A stretch of 6,494 nucleotides of DNA from an uncultured Clostridia bacterium (GCA_947630525.1 CANRHW010000091.1:1-6494), one strand, 5' to 3'. Counted from the first letter of the stretch, positions 1 to 6,137 are shown. Notes: a model not told the origin generated them from the letters alone. Numbers and translations: made by a program.

Positions 1-1
1 T

Positions 2-130
2 CCAAGGGCTATCCTTGATGCGAAAAACACCATGGAGGAAAAATATAACGTGGCGCCGGTGAAGGAGAGCTTCGAGGGGCCGGAGTACGTCTTGCGTCCG
101 TTCTCGTTCACCGTTGTGCGATTTAAGTAA
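2..130 (+). CDS. C-terminal end of a probable GH51 alpha-L-arabinofuranosidase (partial, 5' end outside window)
   Basis: An open frame enters from the left edge and stops with TAA at 128-130, leaving 42 codons. The visible peptide contains AKNTMEEKYNVAPVKESF and ends RPFSFTVVRFK. In GH51 alpha-N-arabinofuranosidases the last beta-sandwich strands typically carry an 'N-T-F-E-x-P' turn, a 'V-x-P' strand and a final 'L-P-P-x-S-x-T-V-L-R' strand, and this tail follows that order. These enzymes release terminal arabinofuranose from arabinoxylan or arabinan oligosaccharides, usually in the cytoplasm. The catalytic domain lies outside the window, so the family call rests only on the tail. Other glycosidases with a C-terminal beta-sandwich could end similarly. 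The stop codon overlaps the ribosome binding site of the next gene, which suggests the two share a transcript. Confidence 0.5.
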   Translation, partial: PRAILDAKNTMEEKYNVAPVKESFEGPEYVLRPFSFTVVRFK

Positions 131-134
131 GGAG
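129..134 (+). promoter_or_regulatory. Ribosome binding site of the ECF S component, overlapping the upstream stop codon
   Basis: AAGGAG at 129-134 lies 9 nt before the ATG at 144 and shares its first bases with the TAA stop (128-130) of the glycosidase fragment. This supports the 144 start and suggests translational coupling with the upstream gene. Confidence 0.7.
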
Positions 135-143
135 TAGTTCTTA

Positions 144-788
144 ATGGCAAAAAATGATTTGAATAAAAAGGTCAATATCCGCAGCTTGGTACTTTTTGCC
201 ATGTTTGTGGCGATAATCATAATTCTTGGTTCCGTGCCCATGCTGGGCATGATACCTATTGGCGTCATAAATGCCACGACCATACATATCCCCGTTATTA
301 TCGGGGCTATAATGCTTGGCCCCAAGTTTGGCGCTGCTCTTGGAGGCGTTTTCGGCATGGTGAGCTTTGTTAAGGCGACCATGAACCCAAATGCGTCGGC
401 TTTCTGCTTTTCGCCGCTTATTCCCGTGCCCGGTCTGGGCCGGGGCAGTTTTTGGGCGCTGATAGTGGCTTTTGTGCCGCGCATACTGGTGGGCGTTGTG
501 GCCTACTATGTTTACGCTCTGGTAAAAAAGCTGTCCAAAAATGACGTGGCCGCCATGGGGGCAGGGGCTTTTATGGGCTCCGTCACCAATACGGTGCTGG
601 TAATGGGCCTTATCGGCCTTGTGTTCGGCGACGCGTATTCTCAGGTGGCGGGCAAAACCTTTGGCGTTATACTTAAAAGTACCGTGCTTGTAAACGGCAT
701 ACCCGAGGCCCTTGTGGCCACGGTCATTTCCGTTGCGGTGTGCAAAGCTTTAAACGCGTATTTGAACAGGAGAAATTCAGATGCGTGA
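144..788 (+). CDS. ECF transporter S component (substrate-binding membrane subunit), PanT-like
   Basis: This is the substrate-capturing integral membrane subunit (S component) of an energy-coupling factor vitamin importer. It needs the shared EcfA/A'/T module, which is not encoded here. The 214-residue protein has a short basic N-terminus and about six hydrophobic segments (near 13-35, 47-70, 103-127, 136-161, 172-200 with breaks). Helix 1 contains A19-x-x-x-A23, the small-residue motif known in S components for packing against EcfT. The stretch from P38 to P60 (IPIG, INAT, HIPVIIGAIMLGP) followed by G67-G-V-F-G and SAFCFSPLIPVP is typical of the PF12822 subgroup that includes pantothenate transporters (PanT). 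The pantothenate assignment is an inference from motif resemblance. The last 8 bp overlap the peptidase gene downstream, and the start at 144 has a good ribosome binding site. Confidence 0.85.
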   Translation: MAKNDLNKKVNIRSLVLFAMFVAIIIILGSVPMLGMIPIGVINATTIHIPVIIGAIMLGPKFGAALGGVFGMVSFVKATMNPNASAFCFSPLIPVPGLGRGSFWALIVAFVPRILVGVVAYYVYALVKKLSKNDVAAMGAGAFMGSVTNTVLVMGLIGLVFGDAYSQVAGKTFGVILKSTVLVNGIPEALVATVISVAVCKALNAYLNRRNSDA

Positions 789-1728
789 GATAAACATAAA
801 TGAAATTGAAAATGTAAAGATCGGCTCGGCTGAAAACTCCGCCGCGGCCACCGGCTGCACGGTCGTCATCTGTGAAAATGGCGCTCCGGCCGGAGTTGAC
901 GTCCGGGGCGGCGGCCCCGCCAGTCGAGAGACCGAGCTGCTCAGCCATCAGGCCACCTGCTCCGCCATTTACGCCGTACTTTTGAGCGGCGGCAGCGCTT
1001 TTGGCCTCGACGCCGCTGGGGGAGTTATGGAATACCTTGAAGATAAGGGCGTCGGTTTGCCCGTGGGGCCGACCGTTGTGCCGCTGGTCTGCCAGTCCTG
1101 CATCTTCGATTTGGGCATTGGCGACAGCCGGGTCCGCCCCGATAAGGAAATGGCAAAGCGGGCCTGCGAAAATGCGGAGCTTAACGCTCCCCGCTCCGGC
1201 AATTACGGCGCCGGCGCGGGCGCTACCGTAGGCAAACTGCTTGGCCCGGATTACGCGATGAAGTCCGGCCTCGGAATGTACGCCGTTCAGCTCGGCGAAC
1301 TAAAGGTCGGCGCGGTAGTCGCCGTAAACGCTTGCGGCGACGTGCTTGCGGAGGACGGAAGCATTATCGCCGGGCTGTTGAACGAAGAAAAAACCGGCTT
1401 CCGCGACAGCGAGGCTGTTTTGTATAAGCTGGCCGAGCTCCCCGCCGGGAACACTACCATAGGCGTCGTTATCACTAACGGCAAATTCACCAAAGCCCAG
1501 ATGACAAAAATCGCTCAGATGGCTCAGGACGGTTATTCAAGGGCTATAAGGCCGGTCCACACCACCATGGACGGCGATACGATTTACGCTTTGAGCGTGG
1601 GCGAGGCAGAAAGCAGCGTCGATCTGTGCGGCACTCTTGCCGCCAGAGTTATGGCCGAAGCCGTGAGAAGGGCGGCCCGTTCGGCAGAGGCCGCTCATGG
1701 TCTGCTCTGTGCGAAAGATATAAAATAA
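781..1728 (+). CDS. P1 family (DmpA/BapA-type) N-terminal-nucleophile aminopeptidase
   Basis: This 315-residue protein matches the family S58/P1 (PF03576), whose members are made as one chain and self-cleave into alpha and beta subunits. Known members remove N-terminal D- or beta-amino acids from short peptides, for example beta-alanyl dipeptides. Visible family landmarks are the N-terminal ATGCTVV strand (23-29), GVDVRGGGPASRET (38-51), LLSGGSAFGLDAAGGVMEYL, GNYGAGAGATVGK, the GNTTIGVV segment at 223-230, and HTTMDGDT ending at residue 267. By analogy the self-cleavage would fall between N224 and T225, with T225 becoming the catalytic nucleophile of the beta chain. There is no signal peptide, so it is probably cytoplasmic. 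The ATG at 781 is preceded by AGGAG (768-772, 8 nt spacing) inside the S-component gene, and the genes overlap by 8 bp, pointing to coupled translation. The exact substrate cannot be read from sequence. Confidence 0.9.
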   Translation: MREININEIENVKIGSAENSAAATGCTVVICENGAPAGVDVRGGGPASRETELLSHQATCSAIYAVLLSGGSAFGLDAAGGVMEYLEDKGVGLPVGPTVVPLVCQSCIFDLGIGDSRVRPDKEMAKRACENAELNAPRSGNYGAGAGATVGKLLGPDYAMKSGLGMYAVQLGELKVGAVVAVNACGDVLAEDGSIIAGLLNEEKTGFRDSEAVLYKLAELPAGNTTIGVVITNGKFTKAQMTKIAQMAQDGYSRAIRPVHTTMDGDTIYALSVGEAESSVDLCGTLAARVMAEAVRRAARSAEAAHGLLCAKDIK

Positions 1729-1747
1729 AGGGAATGGAGGGATAGAA

Positions 1748-2197
1748 ATGGGGAGCATATTTTCGAAAATACTTACATATATTTTCGTAATTATAATTTA
1801 CCTTTTTATCTACGCCATAATCAGAATGATTTTCCTTGACATCCGCGCCATGAACCGCAAAAAGAGCGGCAGCCTGGCCGAGGCCTATCTTAAACTGATC
1901 AATCTGCGCCGCGACCTTGATTTCAGCATGGACGAGAGCTACGAGTTGGGCGACGACGAAGTGATAGGCAGGGGCAACAAGTGCACCCTGCGTTTGCCGG
2001 ACAAGTATCTGAGCGTAAGGCACTGCCGGATATACAAGTCCGACGGCAGCTTTTTCATTGAGGATTTGGGCAGCACAAACGGCACCTTCCTCAACGGCGA
2101 CGAACTTACGGACGAGGCCGTCGAGCTCATTGACGGCGATAAAATTTCTATCGGCAGACTCAATTTTATTTTTGTCATGCCAAAGGCGGAGGACTAA
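1748..2197 (+). CDS. Membrane-anchored FHA-domain protein, FhaB-like
   Basis: The 149-residue protein has one N-terminal hydrophobic segment (about residues 8-30) followed by a basic/linker stretch and a single C-terminal FHA domain (about 60-145), which reads phosphothreonine on partner proteins. Conserved FHA positions are all present: G74-R75-G76, S89 and H92 of SVRHC, and G108-STNGTFLN-G117 including N111. The size, single transmembrane anchor and C-terminal FHA domain match actinobacterial FhaB/FipA, a division and wall-synthesis adaptor. FhaB is likewise encoded next to rodA and pbpA. The ATG has GGAGG at 1736-1740 with 7 nt spacing, 19 bp lie between it and the peptidase gene, and only 2 bp separate its stop from the SEDS gene. 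It probably links Ser/Thr kinase signalling to the SEDS/PBP pair downstream. No kinase is encoded in this window. Confidence 0.88.
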   Translation: MGSIFSKILTYIFVIIIYLFIYAIIRMIFLDIRAMNRKKSGSLAEAYLKLINLRRDLDFSMDESYELGDDEVIGRGNKCTLRLPDKYLSVRHCRIYKSDGSFFIEDLGSTNGTFLNGDELTDEAVELIDGDKISIGRLNFIFVMPKAED

Positions 2198-2199
2198 TC

Positions 2200-3459
2200 A
2201 TGTACAGTGAAACCTCCAGCGTAAAGCCCCTTATTTATATAATGCTTTTAAATCTTGTGGGCGCGGCCCTCATCTCCATCCATTACGGCGGCGTCAATCT
2301 TGAAGCCATTATACTCACAGGCGCCATATGCCTGGTGAGCATAATCAGCTATGCCGTGGTTTCTCTGGCGGAGCTGGGCGACGCCTATATCTATTTGATA
2401 ATTTCCGTGCTTGGCAGCGTCGGCGGCATAATGCAGACCCGCATCAAGCCCGAGTACGGCATCCGCCAGCTAAAATGGTTCCTGGTGGGGACGCTGTGTT
2501 ACTTTGCGGCAATGCTCCTGTATCGGCTGCTGAACAAATGGCTGCACAAGCTGGTGCCCCTTTATTTCGGCATCAGCGTGGCCCTTTTTGTCGCGACGCA
2601 GCTCTTTGGCAAAACCTCTCACGGTTCCCTTAACTGGATAGTGATAGGCTCTCTTTCATTCCAGCCCAGCGAACTCATAAGGATATTTTTCGTGCTTTCG
2701 CTGGCGGCCGTATTTACGGCTCCGGTGCCGGATAAATATAAGGACAGGCTCCGGCTTAAGCCCCAGCATATAAGACTGTTAGTCGCCTCTTTTATAACGC
2801 TGGTGAATGTGGGCTTCCTTATTTTACAGCGGGAATGGGGCATAACGCTGCTGTTCTTCGCGGCATATTTCTTCTTCCTTTACGTGTACGGGGCCAGCAG
2901 ATATTATCTTCTGCTTAACTGCTTTGCGGCTGTGGGCGTGGGATTGTTCGGGGCCATGCGGGTCAGCCATATAAAGGTGCGTATCGACACCTGGCTCCAC
3001 CCCTTTGCCGACGCTTCCGCCAAGGGTTATCAGATAACCCAGTCGCTTTTTGCCATAGGCGAGGGCGGCATGGCCGGCCGCGGAATAGGCGAGGGCAGCG
3101 TGTATTTTATACCCGAGGTTCATTCCGACTTTATCTTTTCCGCCATCTGCGAGGAGATGGGCGTGGTCGGCGGCCTGGCCATACTTATGCTTTACTTTGT
3201 GTTGGTATACCGGGGCTTTAAGATCGCTCTTGCCTGTACCAACGCTTACAATAAGGCCGTGGCCTTCGGTCTCAGCTTTATACTGGGCCTTCAAACTTTT
3301 ATAATAATAGGCGGCGTAACAAAGATGATACCCCTTACCGGCATAACGCTGCCCTTTGTCAGCTACGGGGGCAGCAGTATGCTCACCACCTTTGCCGCCT
3401 GCGGCATATTGCAGGCCATCAGCGGCAACAAGGAGGAAATAACCGATGAAATACAATAA
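2200..3459 (+). CDS. FtsW/RodA/SpoVE family SEDS peptidoglycan glycosyltransferase (RodA-like by context)
   Basis: This is a polytopic SEDS enzyme that polymerises lipid II into glycan strands together with a class B PBP. The 419 residues form about ten hydrophobic segments. Family signatures are Q155-PSEL-I-R161, the long extracellular block starting near RIDTWLHPFADASAKGYQ with QSLFAIGEGG and GRGIGEG, then PEVHSDFIF with D310, and the C-terminal P385-FVSYGGSS-S393. D310 sits where the essential aspartate of RodA/FtsW enzymes lies. The start ATG at 2200 follows GGAGGA (2188-2193) and is 2 bp after the FHA stop. The end overlaps the PBP gene by 14 bp. The FtsW, RodA and SpoVE subfamilies cannot be separated safely by eye. 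The neighbouring PbpA-like transpeptidase and FhaB-like protein favour a RodA-type partner as named in actinobacterial clusters. Confidence 0.95.
   Translation: MYSETSSVKPLIYIMLLNLVGAALISIHYGGVNLEAIILTGAICLVSIISYAVVSLAELGDAYIYLIISVLGSVGGIMQTRIKPEYGIRQLKWFLVGTLCYFAAMLLYRLLNKWLHKLVPLYFGISVALFVATQLFGKTSHGSLNWIVIGSLSFQPSELIRIFFVLSLAAVFTAPVPDKYKDRLRLKPQHIRLLVASFITLVNVGFLILQREWGITLLFFAAYFFFLYVYGASRYYLLLNCFAAVGVGLFGAMRVSHIKVRIDTWLHPFADASAKGYQITQSLFAIGEGGMAGRGIGEGSVYFIPEVHSDFIFSAICEEMGVVGGLAILMLYFVLVYRGFKIALACTNAYNKAVAFGLSFILGLQTFIIIGGVTKMIPLTGITLPFVSYGGSSMLTTFAACGILQAISGNKEEITDEIQ
3431..3436 (+). promoter_or_regulatory. Ribosome binding site of the PBP gene, inside the SEDS coding region
   Basis: A perfect AGGAGG sits 9 nt before the ATG at 3446 and within the last codons of the SEDS gene. 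It fixes the PBP start and the 14-bp overlap (3446-3459), consistent with coordinated synthesis of the two partner enzymes. Confidence 0.75.
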
Positions 3460-4846
3460 AAAGATAATTTCCGTCCTTGTGGTGATGTGCCTTTTGTTCC
3501 TCAGCATTTTTGTATATCTCACGTATTTTTCTCTGTTTAAAGCCGACACCATAAAAAATTCCAACTACAACCGCCGCCTTTGGGAACGGGAGGCCAGCGT
3601 TTTACGCGGCACGATATATGACCGCGGCGGCACTGCTTTGGCCGAAAGCGAGCTTGACGACGAGGGCAACCAGACTCGGGTCTACCCATATGGTTCTCTT
3701 TATTCCCATGTGATAGGGTATAATGCCCGCAGCTACGGCAAGACAAATCTGGAGCTGGCCTATAACGATTATCTGCTGCGCACTGAAAGTCTCGCGGAGA
3801 TAATTCAGTACGGCAAGGACATTTCTAAAATGAGCCGGGGCTGCGATTTGGTGACGACGCTGGATCACGGGCTTACCGAGGTCGCAAAGGAGCAGATGCG
3901 GGGCCGCCGCGGCGCGGTAGTCGCCCTTGACCCCAAGACCGGCGAGGTGCTGTGCCTGTTTTCAAATCCCTCGTTTGACCCGAACGAAGACGAGCTCTCA
4001 GAAAATTGGGCCGACTTGGCCCTTGACGAGAGCAGCCCTTTTTTGCCGCGGGCCACTATGGGGCTTTATGCCCCCGGCTCCACGTTTAAAATAGCGGTTG
4101 CCGCCGAAGCGCTGGAAAACGGCCTTGGCGATTATTCGGTGTACGATGAGGGAACGGTGCGTATTGATGGCCGCGATTTCAGCAATTCCGGCAAAAAGGC
4201 CTACGGCAATATCGATTTGAAAAATGGATTTAAATTTTCAAGCAACGTGATGTTCGCCCAGCTTGGGCGTGAGCTTGGCGCCGAAAAGCTCAAAGAGGCC
4301 GCTCACCGCTTTATGGTAACCGAAAAAATCCCCTTTGATATAGACACGTCTTCAGTGAGCTGGAACTACGGCTCCATGGGGGAGACGGATCTTGCGTCGG
4401 TAGGAATTGGCCAGGGCAGACTTATGACCACTCCTCTCAATATGGCGCTTGTGGCCGCTTCCATAGCTAACGGCGGAATAATGATGAAGCCGCGCCTGGT
4501 GCGCAGCGCCGTGTCGTCCAACGGAGTTACGGTATATCAAACCGAGCCGGAGGCGCTGACGGCGGCCGTGCCGTCGGATACGGCCGCGGAAATATCGGAT
4601 TATATGCAGGCCTGCGTGGAGAGCGGCACCGGCGTCAATGCCCGTATACGCGGCGTTGAGGTCTGCGGCAAGACCGGCACTGCCCAGAACGAACAGGCGG
4701 GCATGGATCACGCCTGGTTTGTAGGCTTCGCGCCCAAGGACGATCCGCAGATCGCCGTGGCAGTCATTCAGGAATACAGCGGCGCCAGCGGCGGCAGCGC
4801 GTGCGCTCCCGTGGCGCGGGCCGTTATGGAAGCGTGGATAAAATAA
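3446..4846 (+). CDS. Class B penicillin-binding protein, D,D-transpeptidase (PbpA-like)
   Basis: This enzyme crosslinks peptidoglycan stem peptides outside the membrane and is the usual partner of a SEDS glycosyltransferase. The 466 residues comprise a cytoplasmic tip, one transmembrane anchor (about 7-29), a short N-terminal non-catalytic domain beginning with R54-GTIYDR-60 and including YPYGSLYSHVIGY, and a complete transpeptidase domain. Catalytic motifs are all present: S212-T-F-K215 (acyl-enzyme serine), S265-S-N267 (SxN) and K409-T-G-T412, followed by HAWFVGFAP. Its length and the segment GAVVALDPKTGEVL are much closer to actinobacterial PbpA (about 490 residues) than to the longer PBP2/SpoVD proteins, and no PASTA repeats are present. 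The start follows a perfect AGGAGG. The gene closes the run of tightly packed genes, and an SOS-controlled gene follows it. Confidence 0.95.
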   Translation: MKYNKKIISVLVVMCLLFLSIFVYLTYFSLFKADTIKNSNYNRRLWEREASVLRGTIYDRGGTALAESELDDEGNQTRVYPYGSLYSHVIGYNARSYGKTNLELAYNDYLLRTESLAEIIQYGKDISKMSRGCDLVTTLDHGLTEVAKEQMRGRRGAVVALDPKTGEVLCLFSNPSFDPNEDELSENWADLALDESSPFLPRATMGLYAPGSTFKIAVAAEALENGLGDYSVYDEGTVRIDGRDFSNSGKKAYGNIDLKNGFKFSSNVMFAQLGRELGAEKLKEAAHRFMVTEKIPFDIDTSSVSWNYGSMGETDLASVGIGQGRLMTTPLNMALVAASIANGGIMMKPRLVRSAVSSNGVTVYQTEPEALTAAVPSDTAAEISDYMQACVESGTGVNARIRGVEVCGKTGTAQNEQAGMDHAWFVGFAPKDDPQIAVAVIQEYSGASGGSACAPVARAVMEAWIK

Positions 4847-4847
4847 A

Positions 4848-4866
4848 TCGCGGCGGGCGGCCGCGA
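4848..4866 (+). terminator. GC-rich hairpin after the PBP gene, possible weak or non-canonical terminator
   Basis: A 7-bp perfect stem, TCGCGGC (4848-4854) and GCCGCGA (4860-4866), encloses a 5-nt loop directly after the PBP stop. No T-run follows immediately: the next bases are GC-rich, then an A-rich tract from about 4881. It may therefore pause or protect the transcript rather than terminate it efficiently. Confidence 0.4.
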
Positions 4867-4882
4867 GACCGCGCAGCCCCAT

Positions 4883-4912
4883 AAATAAAAAATTTAAAAA
4901 ATTTTTAAAAAT
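4883..4912 (+). promoter_or_regulatory. A/T tract upstream of the SOS promoter (UP-element-like)
   Basis: Almost uninterrupted A and T tracts lie just upstream of the -35 box at 4917, where the RNA polymerase alpha subunits bind UP elements. This is inferred from composition and position only. Confidence 0.4.
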
Positions 4913-4916
4913 CCTC

Positions 4917-4945
4917 TTGACAACGAACAGATGTTCTGCTATACT
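4917..4945 (+). promoter_or_regulatory. Sigma-A-type promoter of the yneA-like gene
   Basis: A consensus -35 box TTGACA (4917-4922) and a -10 box TATACT (4940-4945) are separated by exactly 17 nt, giving an expected start of transcription near 4952. A LexA box fills most of the spacer, so repressor binding would block polymerase directly. Such a strong promoter under tight repression is typical of inducible SOS genes. Confidence 0.88.
4924..4937 (+). promoter_or_regulatory. LexA operator 1 (SOS box) within the promoter spacer
   Basis: CGAACAGATGTTCT has both perfect half-sites, GAAC (4925-4928) and GTTC (4933-4936), separated by 4 nt. This is the Bacillus/Clostridium LexA pattern CGAAC-N4-GTTC. 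It lies between the -35 and -10 boxes. Confidence 0.88.
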
Positions 4946-4955
4946 GTAACTGTAG

Positions 4956-4969
4956 CGAACAAACGTTCT
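4956..4969 (+). promoter_or_regulatory. LexA operator 2 just downstream of the expected transcription start
   Basis: CGAACAAACGTTCT again has perfect GAAC (4957-4960) and GTTC (4965-4968) half-sites with a 4-nt spacer. Its centre is 32 bp from that of operator 1, about three helical turns, so both dimers would lie on the same DNA face. Confidence 0.88.
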
Positions 4970-4970
4970 G

Positions 4971-4984
4971 AGAACAAATGTTTG
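4971..4984 (+). promoter_or_regulatory. LexA operator 3 (one mismatch) ahead of the ribosome binding site
   Basis: AGAACAAATGTTTG has a perfect left half-site GAAC (4972-4975) and a right half-site GTTT (4980-4983), one base off GTTC, with the same 4-nt spacing. Its centre is 15 bp from operator 2, so it may be occupied cooperatively or more weakly. Confidence 0.65.
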
Positions 4985-4987
4985 TTG

Positions 4988-4994
4988 AAGGAGG
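4988..4994 (+). promoter_or_regulatory. Ribosome binding site that fixes the yneA-like start at 5002
   Basis: AAGGAGG at 4988-4994 is 7 nt before the ATG at 5002. An in-frame ATG at 4978 lies upstream of this site and inside LexA operator 3, so it is not the start. Confidence 0.85.
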
Positions 4995-5001
4995 ATTTGT
5001 C

Positions 5002-5328
5002 ATGAGCAAAACTTATAGGAGAAAAAAAGCGCATCGTGAGGCCGAGCTTAACCGGCAGCGGAGAATAGCCCTTGGCATACTTTCGGCGATCGTTCTGGTA
5101 GTCTGCTTTGTTAACTGGGGGCCCCTTTCGGCCGTGACCGGACGGGCCGCCGTTGATGACAGTTATATTTTTGTGCCGGTTCGCCAAGGCGACACGCTTT
5201 GGAGCCTGGCCGGCGAATATACGCCCGAGGGCCGGGATATACGTGATTTTATAAATGAAATAGCTCTAATAAATGAGCTCGACAGTAAGACCGTTTATGC
5301 AGGACAAATCATAAAAATACCCCAATAA
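5002..5328 (+). CDS. yneA: YneA-like SOS-induced cell division suppressor (membrane anchor plus LysM)
   Basis: This small 108-residue protein has a strongly basic cytoplasmic N-terminus (about residues 3-21), one transmembrane segment (about 22-42), a short linker and a C-terminal LysM domain (about 55-107) with Y55-IFVPVRQGDTLWSLAGEY, DFINEIALINEL and a closing AGQIIKIP. This matches Bacillus subtilis YneA, a roughly 100-residue LysM membrane protein made during DNA damage that delays septation; related roles are known for actinobacterial DivS and ChiZ. LysM binds peptidoglycan outside the cell. The function is supported independently by three LexA boxes over and after its promoter. In many Firmicutes yneA lies divergent from lexA, but here the neighbours are a PBP and a Wzz-like gene. 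A generic LysM protein is the alternative, but the size, topology and SOS control argue against it. Confidence 0.87.
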   Translation: MSKTYRRKKAHREAELNRQRRIALGILSAIVLVVCFVNWGPLSAVTGRAAVDDSYIFVPVRQGDTLWSLAGEYTPEGRDIRDFINEIALINELDSKTVYAGQIIKIPQ

Positions 5329-5329
5329 T

Positions 5330-5348
5330 AAAAAATTTAAATTTTTTT
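5330..5348 (+). terminator. A/T-only palindrome after the yneA-like gene: weak terminator or UP-like tract
   Basis: AAAAAATTT (5330-5338) is followed directly by its inverted copy AAATTTTTT (5339-5347) and ends in seven T. It starts one base after the yneA-like stop and ends 10 nt before the next -35 box. An all-A/T stem with no loop is a poor intrinsic terminator, so it may act mainly as an UP element or weak attenuator. Confidence 0.35.
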
Positions 5349-5358
5349 CTTTAAAAAC

Positions 5359-5387
5359 TTGCAATCTCTAAAATTATGTGATATAAT
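5359..5387 (+). promoter_or_regulatory. Promoter of the Wzz/CpsC-like gene
   Basis: A -35 box TTGCAA (5359-5364) and a perfect -10 box TATAAT (5382-5387) are spaced 17 nt apart. TG at 5379-5380 makes an extended -10. Transcription would start near 5394, giving a short leader with the ribosome binding site at 5404-5410. No LexA box is seen here. Confidence 0.82.
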
Positions 5388-5403
5388 AATTCAAGTCAAT
5401 GTT

Positions 5404-5410
5404 AAGGAGA
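5404..5410 (+). promoter_or_regulatory. Ribosome binding site that selects the GTG start at 5418
   Basis: AAGGAGA at 5404-5410 is 7 nt before GTG at 5418. The next in-frame ATG is at codon 10, with no comparable site before it and inside the conserved N-terminal helix region, so the GTG start is preferred. Confidence 0.8.
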
Positions 5411-5417
5411 TGATAGA

Positions 5418-6137
5418 GTGGAAGAAAAAAATGAAATAGATATTATGCGGCTTATAGGGGTACTTATAAAGCGTTGGTATCTTGTGGTTGGCGCCGGTTT
5501 GGTCGTTGGCGTTCTTGCCTTCCTCTATACCAACTTCCTTGTTACTCCGCTTTACAGGGCTACGGCCAAGGTTTATGTCAGCAACAAGGTGGATTACAAT
5601 ACAAATCAGGAGGAGGCGGCCATTTCCGACCTGACCACTTCTCAGTCGCTGGTGCCCATTTATTCTACTATGGTGCGCACCAATATGGTGCTTGAAAAGG
5701 TTGCCAAATCCGATGAACTTATTGACGCGGGCATTGAGTACGACGCGCAGGATCTTTCTGAAATGATATCTACCGAGCAGTACGAGGATACGGCTGTGCT
5801 GCTGCTCAACGTTGTTAATCCCAACAAGGAGTATTGCTCTATTATTGCCAATTCAATTGCGACTACCGGCGTTACCGAGATAGCCAATGTTAATGATGGC
5901 AGTACCGGGTATGTTATTGACGCGGCTGAGACTCCCGAGGAGCCCTTTTATCCCTCGGTTGGCCGCAACGTGCTGATTGGCTTTTTGGTGGGCTTTTTCC
6001 TGATGGCGGCCGCGATAGCCCTTAGCGAGATTTTTGACACAAAGATTAAGGACGAAGAAGTGTTCGCCGGCATTATCGGCGCGCCTGTGCTTGGCAAAGT
6101 CGGCGCCCTTACAGCGCCCAAAACCGCCGCAAAGTGA
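5418..6137 (+). CDS. Wzz/CpsC-family polysaccharide co-polymerase / tyrosine-kinase modulator-like protein
   Basis: The 239-residue protein has the layout of Gram-positive CpsC/YveK/CapA adaptors: a short cytoplasmic N-terminus with IDIMRLIGVLIKRWY, a first transmembrane helix (about 20-40), an extracytoplasmic region opening with TPLYRATAKVYVSNK, a proline-rich segment at 172-179 (TPEEPFYP), a second transmembrane helix (about 185-205) and a cytoplasmic tail with FDTKIKDEEV and IGAPVLGKVG. Such proteins set chain length or export of capsule and exopolysaccharide and usually activate a partner BY-kinase (CpsD) through the C-terminal tail. No kinase gene follows: a strong terminator lies 24 bases after the stop. 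It has its own promoter and starts with GTG. The particular polymer served is unknown. Confidence 0.87.
   Translation: MEEKNEIDIMRLIGVLIKRWYLVVGAGLVVGVLAFLYTNFLVTPLYRATAKVYVSNKVDYNTNQEEAAISDLTTSQSLVPIYSTMVRTNMVLEKVAKSDELIDAGIEYDAQDLSEMISTEQYEDTAVLLLNVVNPNKEYCSIIANSIATTGVTEIANVNDGSTGYVIDAAETPEEPFYPSVGRNVLIGFLVGFFLMAAAIALSEIFDTKIKDEEVFAGIIGAPVLGKVGALTAPKTAAK

Noticed and set aside
1718..1728. TATAAAAT-like -10 box ahead of the FHA gene
   Set aside because: No -35 box lies at a proper distance and the tract is the end of the peptidase coding sequence.
1649..2023. Minus-strand open frame across the peptidase/FHA junction
   Set aside because: It overlaps two well-supported genes, has no protein motif and no convincing ribosome binding site.
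2824..3564. Long minus-strand open frame opposite the SEDS gene and the start of the PBP gene
   Set aside because: It runs antisense to clear SEDS and PBP motifs, has no recognisable domain, and reflects codon bias in the real genes.
4352..4882. Minus-strand open frame of 176 codons opposite the PBP transpeptidase domain
   Set aside because: It is low-complexity alanine, arginine and histidine sequence antisense to a well-supported catalytic domain.
4978..5001. In-frame ATG at 4978 as start of the yneA-like gene
   Set aside because: It lies inside LexA operator 3, has no ribosome binding site, and the perfect AAGGAGG (4988-4994) points to the ATG at 5002.
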